Assembly: GCA_002712005.1 (NCBI GenBank)
Contig: PASP01000020.1
Location: forward strand, 1-64,000
DNA length: 64,000 nt
Origin: Halobacteriovoraceae bacterium
Lineage (GTDB): Bacteria > Bdellovibrionota > Bacteriovoracia > Bacteriovoracales > Bacteriovoracaceae
Direction: 5' to 3'
Positions 16,735 through 25,569 of the stretch are shown piece after piece. The first letter of the stretch is position 1, and each line of letters begins with the position of its first letter. The position numbers were made by a program, and so were the translations under genes. Below the pieces are notes generated by a model. It ran no database searches and was not told the origin of the DNA. It saw only the letters and a list, made by a program, of their open reading frames with translations.

Positions 16735-17733
16735 ATGAAAAAGATCTCATTAATCATTGCAGCTATTTTTACTCTAAGTTCTCCCTATGCGAAGATGAGT
16801 CGTCTTAAAGACCTTGTTCATTTTAAAGGTGTTAGAGAAAATCCCGTTATCGGTTATGGACTTGTTATCGGCCTAAATGGAACAGGTGATGGTGGAGGAG
16901 AAATTGTTGATTCATCTTTAAAAAGAATGTTTCAAAAACTTGGACTTAATCCACAACAAGAGGTTTCTAGTAAAAATGTAGCCTCGGTTATTGTTACTGC
17001 AAAACTGCCTCCTTTTGGAAGGCTTGGTCAAAAAATAGATGTTACCGTTTCAAGTATTGGTGACGCCGCATCTCTCGCAGGAGGAACTCTACTTGTTACT
17101 CCTCTTAAGGGTGGAGACGGTCAAGTCTATGCCGTTGCCAATGGTCCCCTCTCTATTGGTGGACTAACCAAAGGAAAAGCCTTTCCTACCACTGGCCTTA
17201 TTGCAGGGGGTGCTACTATTGAAAGAGAAATAGATTTTAACTTTTTTGAGAAGAAGTCTATTCGCTTAAGCTTACATAACCCTGACTTTACTACAGCTGC
17301 TCGTATCGAAAAAACGATCAACCAAGAACTTGGTGGAAAGTATGCGACCAGTAAGGACGCAACAACGATTGATTTAATTATTCCCGTTCACTACCAAAGA
17401 AAAATTGTCCAGCTTATGGCCATAGTAGAGAATTTCAAAGTTCATTCCGATCAAAAAGCTAAGATAATTATCAATGAAAGAACGGGAACCATTGTTGCTG
17501 GAGGTGATATTCAAATTGCCCCCGTTGCCATTAGCCATGGTGACCTCTCCATCCAGGTCGAAGGTGAAGGCGAAGATAAACCAAAAAACGTTTATTTTGT
17601 GGATAAGGCCACAACACTCAATGATCTCGTAAAAAGTTTAAATGCTTTTGGTACTACTCCAGAAGACTTGATTTCGATATTTCAGGCACTTAAGAGAAAT
17701 GGTGCTCTTATTGGAGAAATTGAACTGATCTAG
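16735..17733 (+). CDS. flgI: Flagellar P-ring protein FlgI
   Basis: A 332-residue periplasmic P-ring subunit with a cleavable leader (KKISLIIAAIFTLSSPYA). Family features: RLKDLVHFKGVRENPVIGYG, GLVIGLNGTGDGG, SSIGDAASLAGGTLL, ATTIDLIIPVHY and NERTGTIVAGGDIQIAPVAI. Slightly shorter than enteric FlgI, as is common. It is followed by a short hairpin-containing gap before flgJ. Confidence 0.96.
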   Translation: MKKISLIIAAIFTLSSPYAKMSRLKDLVHFKGVRENPVIGYGLVIGLNGTGDGGGEIVDSSLKRMFQKLGLNPQQEVSSKNVASVIVTAKLPPFGRLGQKIDVTVSSIGDAASLAGGTLLVTPLKGGDGQVYAVANGPLSIGGLTKGKAFPTTGLIAGGATIEREIDFNFFEKKSIRLSLHNPDFTTAARIEKTINQELGGKYATSKDATTIDLIIPVHYQRKIVQLMAIVENFKVHSDQKAKIIINERTGTIVAGGDIQIAPVAISHGDLSIQVEGEGEDKPKNVYFVDKATTLNDLVKSLNAFGTTPEDLISIFQALKRNGALIGEIELI

Positions 17734-17849
17734 TAAGAAATATTTTCGTCCTTTTTCCCCATTGGGACAAAAAGGGAAAAAAATGCTAGAATAAGCATAT
17801 AGTGTGCTCTTCGAGGATTGAAGGGCCAAAAAAGAGGCAAAGGAAGGCC

Positions 17850-18332
17850 ATGGAAATCCATCGCAGCCAAATTAAAAACCACAAGGTTGCTCAAAGTGAA
17901 AAAGAAAAGCAATCCAAACATCGTGTAAGCGATGAGTTTGAGCATATTCCTGAGCCATTTAAAAAAGCAGCACGCGGAATTGAGCAACAATTTGTTGAAT
18001 TTATGGTTCAACAAATGCACAAGACAACGGGTGCCGCTGCAGAAGAATCAAACACAGCAATGAATTATTACAATGACCTTCTCTACAAAGAAGAGTCTAA
18101 TAAAATGACTGAGCATAAAAATGGTTTGGGAATTCAAAAACTAATTCTCGATCAAATTTATCCTAAGAAATTTCGTAATGCTGATGCTTTAGCTGCATTT
18201 AATGCACATAACAAGCCTCAATTCACAAAAGCTCAGCAAATTGAAATGGAAGGGCCAACTCAAACAAAAAAAGAAATAAAAATGGGAAGTCAGTCCCAAA
18301 TAAACCCCGTAAGGGAGGATCGCCATGAGTAA
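17850..18332 (+). CDS. flgJ: FlgJ-type rod-binding protein (no muramidase domain)
   Basis: A 160-residue protein that matches only the N-terminal rod-cap domain of FlgJ: ARGIEQQFVEFMVQQMHKTT and AMNYYNDLLYKEESNKMTEH, then GLGIQKLILDQIY. The C-terminal peptidoglycan hydrolase domain of enteric FlgJ is missing, so another enzyme must open the wall. The ATG at 17850 is preferred over an in-frame GTG at 17802 because AAAGGA precedes it at the right spacing. It overlaps flgM by eight bases. Confidence 0.85.
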   Translation: MEIHRSQIKNHKVAQSEKEKQSKHRVSDEFEHIPEPFKKAARGIEQQFVEFMVQQMHKTTGAAAEESNTAMNYYNDLLYKEESNKMTEHKNGLGIQKLILDQIYPKKFRNADALAAFNAHNKPQFTKAQQIEMEGPTQTKKEIKMGSQSQINPVREDRHE

Positions 18333-18663
18333 AGTAGATTCAAATCCAGCAAGAACAGGATTTTTTCCACGTAGTAGATCGGCTGCCGATTCTAAAGTTA
18401 AGGCAAAAGGAATCAATACCGGTTATCTACAAAGAAATGCACCTTCAAGAATGAAGGAACTTGAAAATACAACAAAAGCTCATGCAAAAGTGGATATTCC
18501 CAATGCTGTACGTGACTACGCTAAAATTAAAAAAGCTGTAGACCAAGCTCCTGATGTGGATAACACAGAAAAAATCGCAAGGCTTAAGCAACAAATTCAA
18601 AGTGGCTCTTACTCTGTCGATTTCGACAAATTAGCAGATAAGATTCTTTCTTCTGAATACTAA
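18325..18663 (+). CDS. flgM: FlgM-like anti-sigma-28 factor
   Basis: A 112-residue protein whose last 35 residues match the FlgM sigma-binding region: TEKIARLKQQIQSGSYSVD followed by FDKLADKILSSEY. The basic, disordered N-terminus is typical. FlgM holds the flagellar sigma factor until the hook is complete and is then exported. Position between flgJ and flgN supports the call. A GGAGG-type ribosome site lies in the end of flgJ. Confidence 0.85.
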   Translation: MSKVDSNPARTGFFPRSRSAADSKVKAKGINTGYLQRNAPSRMKELENTTKAHAKVDIPNAVRDYAKIKKAVDQAPDVDNTEKIARLKQQIQSGSYSVDFDKLADKILSSEY

Positions 18664-18677
18664 GGACGAGCAGATCT

Positions 18678-19199
18678 ATGAACAATCAACCAGCAACTCT
18701 AAATGAAAAGCTTCAAGTTCTTTACTTCAAAGTAACCGATATTTGGAAGCGTTTTTGCGAAGAGCACACTTTACTACTTGATAAAACATTTGAAGAATAT
18801 TCCCTTCTCTTAGCAAGTAATGTCGATGCTATCGAAGAGCTCATGGTTGAAAAGAACGATATTCTAAGTCGTATTAATTTTCTGGAGAATGCAAGAACTC
18901 GTGTCATTGGAGAACTTAATACGCTTCTTAAAGAAAATAATCAAAAAGAAATTGAAAGTGTATCTGAACTTATTTCTGTGATGGGCGCCTATGAAAGTGT
19001 AAACAATGCCCATCACCTACGTCGTTTCAATGCACTACTCATCGATTTGATCGAAAAACTACAAACGCAGAATAAGAAAAATCAACTCTTTCTCAATAAG
19101 GCCATTAATAACCTTAGAGAGATTAGAGAAGATGCTTTAGGTGTAAAATCCTATTCAACTTATAATAATAAAGGTCTCTCAAAGAGAGCTGCTCGCTAG
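18678..19199 (+). CDS. flgN: FlgN-like export chaperone
   Basis: A 173-residue, almost wholly helical cytoplasmic protein with heptad-like segments (EEYSLLLASNVDAIEELMVE, FLENARTRVIGELNTLL). FlgN-family proteins are low in sequence conservation but share this helical architecture and position before flgK and flgL, whose products they escort. The call rests mostly on position, size and the pattern of the second helix pair. Confidence 0.78.
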   Translation: MNNQPATLNEKLQVLYFKVTDIWKRFCEEHTLLLDKTFEEYSLLLASNVDAIEELMVEKNDILSRINFLENARTRVIGELNTLLKENNQKEIESVSELISVMGAYESVNNAHHLRRFNALLIDLIEKLQTQNKKNQLFLNKAINNLREIREDALGVKSYSTYNNKGLSKRAAR

Positions 19200-19221
19200 A
19201 GCAAAATAGAAAAGGTCATTT

Positions 19222-20685
19222 GTGGCGAATATACTAGGAATAGGAAATTCAGGGTTAATCGCAGCCAAGAAGTCTCTTGAGACGACTGGGCATAATATCG
19301 CGAATGTGAATACAGAAGGCTATTCACGTCAACGAGTTATGCAACAATCTAATGTCCCTATTAATCACTCCGGACTTATTCAAGGAACTGGGGTTCGTGT
19401 GAGAAGTGTGGATCGTATCCACGATAAGTTTGTAGAACAACGTCTTCAAAAAGCGACCTCTCAAGAAAGTTTTAGTAATCATCGTTTTGAAGAGTTGACT
19501 CAAATCGAAAATATTTTCAATGAACTCGATAGCGATGGTTTAAATAATATTATCAATAAATTCTACAATGCTTTTCGAGAGTTATCCGCTCAACCCGACA
19601 ATGAGACAATGCGCTCAGTAGTGAGGGATACTGCAAATCTAGTCGTAAAGGACTTCAATCGTATTCGCTCATCTCTTGATGGTTTATCTCGAAATATTGA
19701 TGCCAAAATTGATGGTGAGATTACCGACATCAACGCTATCGCCAAAAATATTACTCAGCTCAATGTTAAAATTGCTGAACTTGAAGCCGGTGGAAGTGAA
19801 ACGGGTGACCTTCGCGACCAACGTGACATGGCCATTCGTGAATTAAGTAAAAGTTTTAAAATTCATACTTATAGTGATGAAAAGAATAATTTCATTGTTG
19901 CTGCTGTTGGAGTAGGTACGCTTGTTGCGGGTTCCCAGTATCAAGAACTTGCTGCTGCAGGAACAGCTCTATCAGATTCTTCGAGTGGGATGGATGGTTC
20001 CGTTGAAGTTTTCTTTAAGTCCAGACCTGCTCATAAAATCACCCATAAATTTAAAAGCGGTCGCTTAAGTTCACTTATCAAAGTGAGAAATGAAGATATA
20101 AGAAAGAATCAAGAAGAGATTGATCAGATTGCCTTTGACTTTGCAAAGAGTGTCAATGCTATTCACAACCGTGGTTATGTCGGCCGTCCGGTTCAAGAGT
20201 TTGAAGATGGAAGAACGGTAGCCAGCGACGCAAAAGGTCCTGTAACCGGAATTAATTTTTTTAAAATCAGCTCCACAGCTGATGGTGCGGCACAATCTCT
20301 CTCTTTAAGTGACGAAGTAGAATCAGATATCAGTAATATTGTTACTGCATTAACACCTAACTCTCCTGGGGATAACCGTATCTCTTTGGCCATCTCTAAA
20401 CTTCAACATGAAAAGTTTATGGCAGGTGGAACCGCAACTATCGAAGAACAGTATTTAAAAACGGTCGGTAATGTTGGGGTTGAAGTTGGTAAGGCCAAAC
20501 TAGATGCCGAACAAAATGAAGGTATTCGAGTTCAAGTAGAAACAATTAAAGAGAGAACGAGCGGTGTCTCTCTCGATGAAGAAGCCGCTAATATGGTTAA
20601 GTTTCAACATGCTTACGATGCAGCAGCGAAAGTTATGCAAACTGCTAATGAAATGTTTGAAACCGTATTGAGTATTAAAAGGTAA
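19222..20685 (+). CDS. flgK: Flagellar hook-associated protein 1 FlgK
   Basis: A 487-residue hook-filament junction protein. The N-terminus (GNSGLIAAKKSLETTGHNI, then ANVNTEGYSRQRV) and the C-terminus (GVSLDEEAANMVKFQHAYDA, AAKVMQTANEMFETVLSIKR) are textbook. The start is a GTG at 19222 with AAAAGG upstream. Shorter in the variable middle than enteric FlgK. flgL follows after three bases. Confidence 0.96.
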   Translation: MANILGIGNSGLIAAKKSLETTGHNIANVNTEGYSRQRVMQQSNVPINHSGLIQGTGVRVRSVDRIHDKFVEQRLQKATSQESFSNHRFEELTQIENIFNELDSDGLNNIINKFYNAFRELSAQPDNETMRSVVRDTANLVVKDFNRIRSSLDGLSRNIDAKIDGEITDINAIAKNITQLNVKIAELEAGGSETGDLRDQRDMAIRELSKSFKIHTYSDEKNNFIVAAVGVGTLVAGSQYQELAAAGTALSDSSSGMDGSVEVFFKSRPAHKITHKFKSGRLSSLIKVRNEDIRKNQEEIDQIAFDFAKSVNAIHNRGYVGRPVQEFEDGRTVASDAKGPVTGINFFKISSTADGAAQSLSLSDEVESDISNIVTALTPNSPGDNRISLAISKLQHEKFMAGGTATIEEQYLKTVGNVGVEVGKAKLDAEQNEGIRVQVETIKERTSGVSLDEEAANMVKFQHAYDAAAKVMQTANEMFETVLSIKR

Positions 20686-20688
20686 TAG

Positions 20689-21729
20689 ATGACTAGAGTT
20701 TCTGAAAATTCTAACATGCACGCTATTAAATACTCCCTTGGTAAGACAAAGGAGAAGATGGAGAACTTACAACTTAAGGGCTCTACACTGCGTTCTATTA
20801 CTCGTCCTAGCGATAACCCTATCAGCAACGTTGAGGCCCTGAGTTTAAAGTCACGCATTAAGGATAATAACCAATATACTCGAAATGCAGAGTATGCCGA
20901 GCTTCATCTAACAGCTACAGAAAAATCAATTGAGCAAATAACAGAAATTCTTAACAAGGCTAAAGAAATTGCGATTGCTCAATCGAGTGATTTTTACGAT
21001 GCAGATATTCGTAAAAATGTGGCCAATGAAGTAAGACAATTAAGATTCCAAGCCTTGGCCATTGCTAATAAGAGAATTGGAAATAAATATCTATTCGGTG
21101 GTTTTAAAACCCTAAGCAAACCTTTTGATGAGTCTGGTGCTTATCAAGGTGATAAAGGTAAAATTACTCTAGAGGTCAGCAAAGACTTCTTTGTTCCCAT
21201 TAATTTAACAGGCCATGAAGTCTTCTACTCGTCAGAGGATACTTCTAGTCGCCAACCTAATCCCTTTGAGCAGGTCTCCCCTAGTGATGCTAATCCCTCA
21301 CTTGACGGTGAGGAGATAAGAGAACGTCAGATCAATCGTGACCTCGCATCCGTAAACGAGCAACCGAAACCAGAAGAGGATTCATTCACGAGTCGCTCCA
21401 ATGTTTTCTCCCTACTCGAGGGACTTAGCAACTCTTTAGAAAATAACGACCCAAATCTTACTCAAAGTCTTCTCGAAAAATTTGATGACTCTATTTCGCG
21501 ACTCGTTACAATGAGGACTAAAGTAGGTTCTGTTATGAATAGTGTCGACACTTCAAAATTGACAAATGAAGACACAGCCCTTGACGCAAAGACCCGTAAA
21601 TCATCCCTGGTTGATGCCGATGTGACAGAACTTTTTAGCGACATCACGCGTCAGCAAAATATTCTCAAAAGTACCTATCAGGCCAGTCAAGGTTTGATGA
21701 ATAAAACCCTTATTGACTTTCTACGGTAA
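20689..21729 (+). CDS. flgL: Flagellar hook-associated protein 3 FlgL
   Basis: A 346-residue junction protein. It has the flagellin-like N-terminus (TRPSDNPISNVEALSLKSRI, AEYAELHLTATEKSIEQI), NKRIGNKYLFGGFKT, and a C-terminal helix (DADVTELFSDITRQQNILKS, TYQASQGLMNKTLIDFL). A clear terminator follows at 21760, so flgF-flgL likely ends here and csrA has its own promoter. Confidence 0.95.
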   Translation: MTRVSENSNMHAIKYSLGKTKEKMENLQLKGSTLRSITRPSDNPISNVEALSLKSRIKDNNQYTRNAEYAELHLTATEKSIEQITEILNKAKEIAIAQSSDFYDADIRKNVANEVRQLRFQALAIANKRIGNKYLFGGFKTLSKPFDESGAYQGDKGKITLEVSKDFFVPINLTGHEVFYSSEDTSSRQPNPFEQVSPSDANPSLDGEEIRERQINRDLASVNEQPKPEEDSFTSRSNVFSLLEGLSNSLENNDPNLTQSLLEKFDDSISRLVTMRTKVGSVMNSVDTSKLTNEDTALDAKTRKSSLVDADVTELFSDITRQQNILKSTYQASQGLMNKTLIDFLR

Positions 21730-21759
21730 ATTTTACATCTTCCCTTCCCTAATAAGTTT

Positions 21760-21793
21760 TTTGAAGGTAGATACCTTCAAATTATTTTTTTTT
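21760..21793 (+). terminator. Rho-independent terminator after flgL
   Basis: Stem tttgaagg (21760-21767) pairs with ccttcaaa (21774-21781) around a loop of tagata, followed by a run of T to 21793. It separates the flagellar structural block from csrA-fliW. Confidence 0.88.
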
Positions 21794-21795
21794 AC

Positions 21796-21824
21796 TTGCT
21801 TTTAAGCATTGCAAATATTATATG
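21796..21824 (+). promoter_or_regulatory. Probable csrA promoter
   Basis: TTGCTT (21796-21801) and TATATG (21819-21824) are separated by 17 bases directly after the flgL terminator. Transcription would begin near 21831, just upstream of the GGA cluster of the csrA leader. Box match is fair, placement good. Confidence 0.45.
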
Positions 21825-21832
21825 AAGGTTTC

Positions 21833-21868
21833 GGACCGGAACAGGAAGGTTCAGGAATCCTACTGAGG
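21833..21868 (+). promoter_or_regulatory. Cluster of GGA motifs in the csrA leader (putative CsrA sites)
   Basis: Four GGA triplets occur within 24 bases (21833, 21838, 21844, 21854), followed by the ribosome site GAGG at 21865-21868. One GGA lies in the loop of a short ttc/gaa stem. CsrA binds GGA in loops and over ribosome sites, so this leader suggests autoregulation. Confidence 0.55.
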
Positions 21869-21876
21869 TAACAAGT

Positions 21877-22113
21877 ATGTTAGTTTTGACACGGAAGCTG
21901 GGTGAAAGTATTGCAATTGATGACCACATCAAAATTGTTGTGGTGCAGATAAAGGGTAAGCAAGTTAGACTCGGCATAAAAGCACCTAAAGAAACCAAAA
22001 TTCACCGCGAAGAGGTCTATCAGGCCATTCAAGATCAAAATACAGAGGCGTCACAAAGTGATTTCAATAGCTTGTCAGATCTATCTGCAGAGCTTAATAA
22101 GAAGGACGATTAA
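21877..22113 (+). CDS. csrA: Carbon storage/flagellin translational regulator CsrA
   Basis: A 78-residue RNA-binding dimer. The core is standard: MLVLTRKLGESIAIDD, IKIVVVQIKGKQVRLGIKAP, and HREEVYQAIQ. The C-terminal 20 residues (SDLSAELNKKDD) are variable and acidic. It blocks translation by binding GGA motifs. With fliW immediately downstream, this is the CsrA/FliW partner-switch arrangement known from Bacillus and Campylobacter, in which FliW holds CsrA unless flagellin sequesters FliW. Confidence 0.97.
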   Translation: MLVLTRKLGESIAIDDHIKIVVVQIKGKQVRLGIKAPKETKIHREEVYQAIQDQNTEASQSDFNSLSDLSAELNKKDD

Positions 22114-22182
22114 GCGCCCTTAGAACTAAATTCCTACTTGCTTTCTCGATTCTTTGACTGCTAGAATCAATCATCAGGCTGC

Positions 22183-22205
22183 AGGAATGGTCCTACGGTC
22201 TAGGA
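22183..22205 (+). promoter_or_regulatory. GGA motifs over the fliW ribosome site
   Basis: A small hairpin, AGGA (22183-22186) with TCCT (22191-22194), precedes TAGGAGG (22201-22207), which is the ribosome site of the GTG at 22215. Two GGA motifs spaced about 19 bases apart are suitable for a CsrA dimer. Regulation is inferred. Confidence 0.4.
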
Positions 22206-22214
22206 GGCAGGCAC

Positions 22215-22784
22215 GTGAAAATTAACACAACAAGATTCGGCGAACTAGAAGTAGATAAAAAAGACGTTATTGTTTTTAAGGAAGGACTATTAGGTTTTGA
22301 AGACCTTAAAAAGTTTTTCATAGTTGACCCAGGCGATCAGACATTGATCCTTTGGTTTCAATCAGCAGAAGATCCTGCTACTGCTTTTCCAATTCTTGAA
22401 CCTAAGATTTTTAAACCTGACTATATTGTTAAGCTATTACCTGCCGAGCTTGCAAGTCTAGAACTAGAATCAATTAATAATGCTAGTGTTTATACCATTC
22501 TTACTATTCCAAAGAATGTACAAGAGATGTCTGCTAACCTTAAAGCTCCAATTGTAATTAACAATAAAACAAAAGTGGCGAGACAAATTGTTCTTCAAGA
22601 CAGCAAACTTGAAGTGAGATGTCAGATGTACAAAGAGCTTAAGAGATATATCGTAAACTACAGCTCTGATGATACTAAGAGAACTACGGCCACTGAGCCA
22701 ACAGTTGCAACAGAAGCTGCAACGTCTTCAAATGAAACTTCAACAGAACAAGTTGCAGTTAATACAAAAGAAAACGAAGCCTAA
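22215..22784 (+). CDS. fliW: Flagellar assembly factor FliW
   Basis: A 189-residue protein. The FliW core spans residues 1-145: VFKEGLLGFEDLKKFFIVD, LILWFQSAEDPATAFPILEP, and APIVINNKTKVARQIVLQD. FliW binds CsrA and flagellin. The last 40 residues are a Thr/Glu/Ala-rich tail (TEPTVATEAATSSNETSTEQ) not needed for the fold. Start is the GTG at 22215, seven bases after AGGAGG. Confidence 0.95.
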   Translation: MKINTTRFGELEVDKKDVIVFKEGLLGFEDLKKFFIVDPGDQTLILWFQSAEDPATAFPILEPKIFKPDYIVKLLPAELASLELESINNASVYTILTIPKNVQEMSANLKAPIVINNKTKVARQIVLQDSKLEVRCQMYKELKRYIVNYSSDDTKRTTATEPTVATEAATSSNETSTEQVAVNTKENEA

Positions 22785-22802
22785 TTAATATTTAAATTAG
22801 AT

Positions 22803-22836
22803 AAAAAAAAGCCTGCTCTAAAGCAGGCTTTTTTTT
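22803..22836. terminator. Bidirectional terminator between fliW and the TPR gene
   Basis: Stem gcctgct (22811-22817) with agcaggc (22822-22828), flanked by eight A and eight T. It serves fliW on the plus strand and the convergent TPR gene on the minus strand. The same stem core recurs at 46898. Confidence 0.93.
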
Positions 22837-22852
22837 GTCTATTTTATATCTA

Positions 22853-23596
22853 TTAAATTGTTGTTTCAGTCGCCGTTCTAGAAAGATTAAGATACATCAA
22901 AGCTTCTTCATTCTTAGGATCTTTTATTAAAACTTTTTCCCACTCGGCTTGAGCTTCTAAAATTTTACCATTTCCATAATAGAGTACACCTAATGCAATT
23001 CGAGCAGGAGCGTAGTTTGGCTCCTCTAGCGCTAAAGATTTTAATTCGTCAAAAGACTTATTAACAAATCCCTTCTTAGCATAAGTTTTTGCAATTTTAA
23101 TTCTTACTTCGTGATTAGAAGGATCAAGATTACGTACTTTAGTATATTCAAAGAGGGCTTCATCTAAGCGGTTATAAGTAAAATACATCTCAGCTAATTC
23201 AAAATGCTTAGCTGCAAACTTTTTATTGATGTGACCATCTTCTAAGAAGTCTTCACTCTGACCACTTTTAACTCTCTTATTGGCCGTCTCAAAGATTCTT
23301 GTAGCTTCTTCATATTGACCAATATCATTGTATAAAACAGATAAACTGATCGATGCATCAGTATGAGAAGGATCTAACGAAAGACACTTATTAAAGGCTT
23401 TTATGGCCTTACCTACTTCTCCTCTTATGTGAAATATATTTCCCATTAAAAAGAATACTTTCGAAAGAAGTTCTTTATCATCTCTTTCAGTTTCAATGAT
23501 ATCGCTTAAAAGAATTTGAGCTTTCTTATACTCACGCTTTTCAAATAGCTCTTTCGCTTTTCTATAATCTTCACTCTTTTGTAAGGATTTCACCAA
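22853..23596 (-). CDS. Tetratricopeptide repeat protein
   Basis: A 247-residue soluble protein made of about six TPR units: YRKAKELFEKREYKKAQIL, GEVGKAIKAFNKCLSLDPSH, GQYEEATRIFETANK, NRLDEALFEYTKVRNLDPSN and GKILEAQAEWEKVLIKDPKN. No signal peptide. It follows bamD after 14 bases on the same strand. TPR proteins mediate protein contacts; the partner is unknown. Confidence 0.88.
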   Translation of the reverse strand: MVKSLQKSEDYRKAKELFEKREYKKAQILLSDIIETERDDKELLSKVFFLMGNIFHIRGEVGKAIKAFNKCLSLDPSHTDASISLSVLYNDIGQYEEATRIFETANKRVKSGQSEDFLEDGHINKKFAAKHFELAEMYFTYNRLDEALFEYTKVRNLDPSNHEVRIKIAKTYAKKGFVNKSFDELKSLALEEPNYAPARIALGVLYYGNGKILEAQAEWEKVLIKDPKNEEALMYLNLSRTATETTI

Positions 23597-23610
23597 TTAT
23601 CTCCTCGAGA

Positions 23611-24396
23611 TTAGTCTTTTTTATCTTCGTCTGTTTTCATCACGACTTCAGTATTTAAACACTCGTCGTAAGCAGAAGTTAAATCTTCTAAGTAGTCTTC
23701 AGTAACCATTTGCTTGTAGAACTCGTTATGCTGTCTACAATAAGTTTTATCTCCCATTTCGGCTGAAGCTAGGAATGAGCGAACCATAGCATGAGATCTC
23801 ATTTTAGGCTCTCTAAACTCTTCAATAATACTCTTGTAGCGAAAACGGGCAGCTTTATAGACCTCTGTCTTGAAATAGAAATCAGCTATATACTGCTCCT
23901 TACTTCTTACCATGCCTTCGCACTCATCGATTCTTTTTTGAGCTTTTTCTGCATACTCACTTGAGCTATGAACTCTTTTCAACTCTTGAAAATATTTAAT
24001 TGCTTCAAATGCTGGACCTAAGTCTCGGTCATAAGTATCAGGAATTTGATTATAGAAGGATTCACCAATTCTATACATTACATAGGCAGCTTTTTTATGC
24101 CTAGGGTGAAAGTCCTTAAAAACAATATATGCCGCAGCAGCCTCTGCGTAATTTTCTTGTTCATATAAAACATCAGCTCCCATCAACTCTGCAAAGGTTG
24201 CATAATACGAATAGGGATATTTACTTCTAATCTGATTGAGCTTTTCTGTGGCCAGAAGGTAGCGACCCGATTCACTCAATTGCTGAGCTTCTTTATATAG
24301 GATTTCAGCCTCTGTTTCTCCTGAAGGTCTTGGCGTCGAACAGGAATTAAAGGCCAATGAAGTAAGCATTGCTAAAATTATGAGATTAAGTTTCAT
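23611..24396 (-). CDS. bamD: Outer-membrane assembly lipoprotein BamD
   Basis: A 261-residue lipoprotein (leader KLNLIILAMLTSLAFNSC, lipobox FNSC) with TPR-like repeats typical of BamD: EILYKEAQQLSESGRYLLA, KYPYSYYATFAELMGADVLY, NYAEAAAAYIVFKDFHPRH and ADFYFKTEVYKAARFRYKSI. It works with BamA in beta-barrel insertion. The ATG at 24396 is preferred over a GTG at 24411, which would put five extra residues before the leader and has no ribosome site. Confidence 0.88.
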   Translation of the reverse strand: MKLNLIILAMLTSLAFNSCSTPRPSGETEAEILYKEAQQLSESGRYLLATEKLNQIRSKYPYSYYATFAELMGADVLYEQENYAEAAAAYIVFKDFHPRHKKAAYVMYRIGESFYNQIPDTYDRDLGPAFEAIKYFQELKRVHSSSEYAEKAQKRIDECEGMVRSKEQYIADFYFKTEVYKAARFRYKSIIEEFREPKMRSHAMVRSFLASAEMGDKTYCRQHNEFYKQMVTEDYLEDLTSAYDECLNTEVVMKTDEDKKD

Positions 24397-24522
24397 ACAA
24401 CTATTTTCCACGACTTAATGAGAATATTCTAACCCTAATATTAGCAGGCTTTAACAAACATCGTCAAAGCCTCATATTCTCTAAGGGCGCTTAAACACTC
24501 ATAAATTCAATGGCTTAATCAT

Positions 24523-25569
24523 TCAGTTGTCTTGATAAATTTCTTTGTAGACCTCATCAAGGATCAGCCTAAATGCAGCTGCGACAGGTATGGAGACAAT
24601 CATCCCTACTATGCCCAACCACTGACTTCCTAGAATAACAGAAACAACAACGGTTAATGGGTGAAGGTCGACAATTTTGGAAACCAAAATGGGAAAGACA
24701 AGGGCCATATCAATGGCATTGGCAATGAGATAGAGAGTTATTATTGCTCCAGATGTCGTACCGTATCCATATTCGGCAAAGGCAAAAAGCGACGCAGGTA
24801 CAAATCCTAATACGGGGCCAACATAGGGAATGATATTTGTAACTGCTGCAATGATTCCAAAAAGTAGAGCAAAGCGAACTTCCATAATGAGAAGCCCTGA
24901 AGTTATGATCAGGCCAACGATGGAAGCCTCTACAAACTTTGCAAAAATATAATCCCCAAGCTTTCGATTGAATTGATAGGACAAATGATAGAATCTTTCG
25001 AAGACACTATTGGGAATTAATCTTAAGAAACTTCTTTTAAAGCTTCTTCCATCTTTCAATAAGAAAAAGACGATTAAGGGAATGAGAAAAATCCACTCCA
25101 AGAAAGAAGCTAGAAAATTCGGAACATTAAGAAGAACACTCCCAGAAGTATTCTTAACCCAGTCCACAGCTTCATAGAAATACTTATCATCTATTTCATA
25201 ACTTGTTTTATCTTTTACTTCATATTTAAGTTCTTTATATTTCTTTGTTACGAAGCCTTCAATTTTAGGAACATAGTATTGAATATTTTCAACTTCAGAA
25301 GAAATCGTAGGAACAATTTTGATAAAGGGATAAGTTGAAAAAAAGATCAAGGACGAAAAGACAATTAATATGGAGCCTAGCCTATTTACACCAAGCTTCT
25401 CAAGGGCAGGCACAGCAGGATTAATAATAAGATATATCACATAACCAAAAATAAGAGGTGTCGACACTCGAGGCATCAATAGCAAAAGAAGAGTGAAGAT
25501 AATTAAGATAAGAAAAAAGAAGACGAGTTTTATCTTTTCTCTTTTCCCTGTTTGATTAACTGCTGGCAT
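24523..25569 (-). CDS. AI-2E/PerM-family permease
   Basis: A 348-residue inner-membrane protein with about seven hydrophobic segments, including KLVFFFLILIIFTLLLLLMP at the N-terminus. Family features include FLEWIFLIPLIVFFLLKDG, ITNIIPYVGPVLGF-like text (AAVTNIIPYVGPVLGFVPAS), and ILGSQWLGIVGMIVSIPVAA. Members include autoinducer exporters and sodium/proton antiporters, so the substrate cannot be named. Overlaps the cyclic-nucleotide-binding gene by 14 bases. Confidence 0.9.
   Translation of the reverse strand: MPAVNQTGKREKIKLVFFFLILIIFTLLLLLMPRVSTPLIFGYVIYLIINPAVPALEKLGVNRLGSILIVFSSLIFFSTYPFIKIVPTISSEVENIQYYVPKIEGFVTKKYKELKYEVKDKTSYEIDDKYFYEAVDWVKNTSGSVLLNVPNFLASFLEWIFLIPLIVFFLLKDGRSFKRSFLRLIPNSVFERFYHLSYQFNRKLGDYIFAKFVEASIVGLIITSGLLIMEVRFALLFGIIAAVTNIIPYVGPVLGFVPASLFAFAEYGYGTTSGAIITLYLIANAIDMALVFPILVSKIVDLHPLTVVVSVILGSQWLGIVGMIVSIPVAAAFRLILDEVYKEIYQDN

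Noticed and set aside
17755-17800. Imperfect hairpin cctttttcccc/aaaaagg after flgI as a terminator
   Set aside because: No T-run on the plus strand and flgJ follows in the same direction without a clear new promoter.
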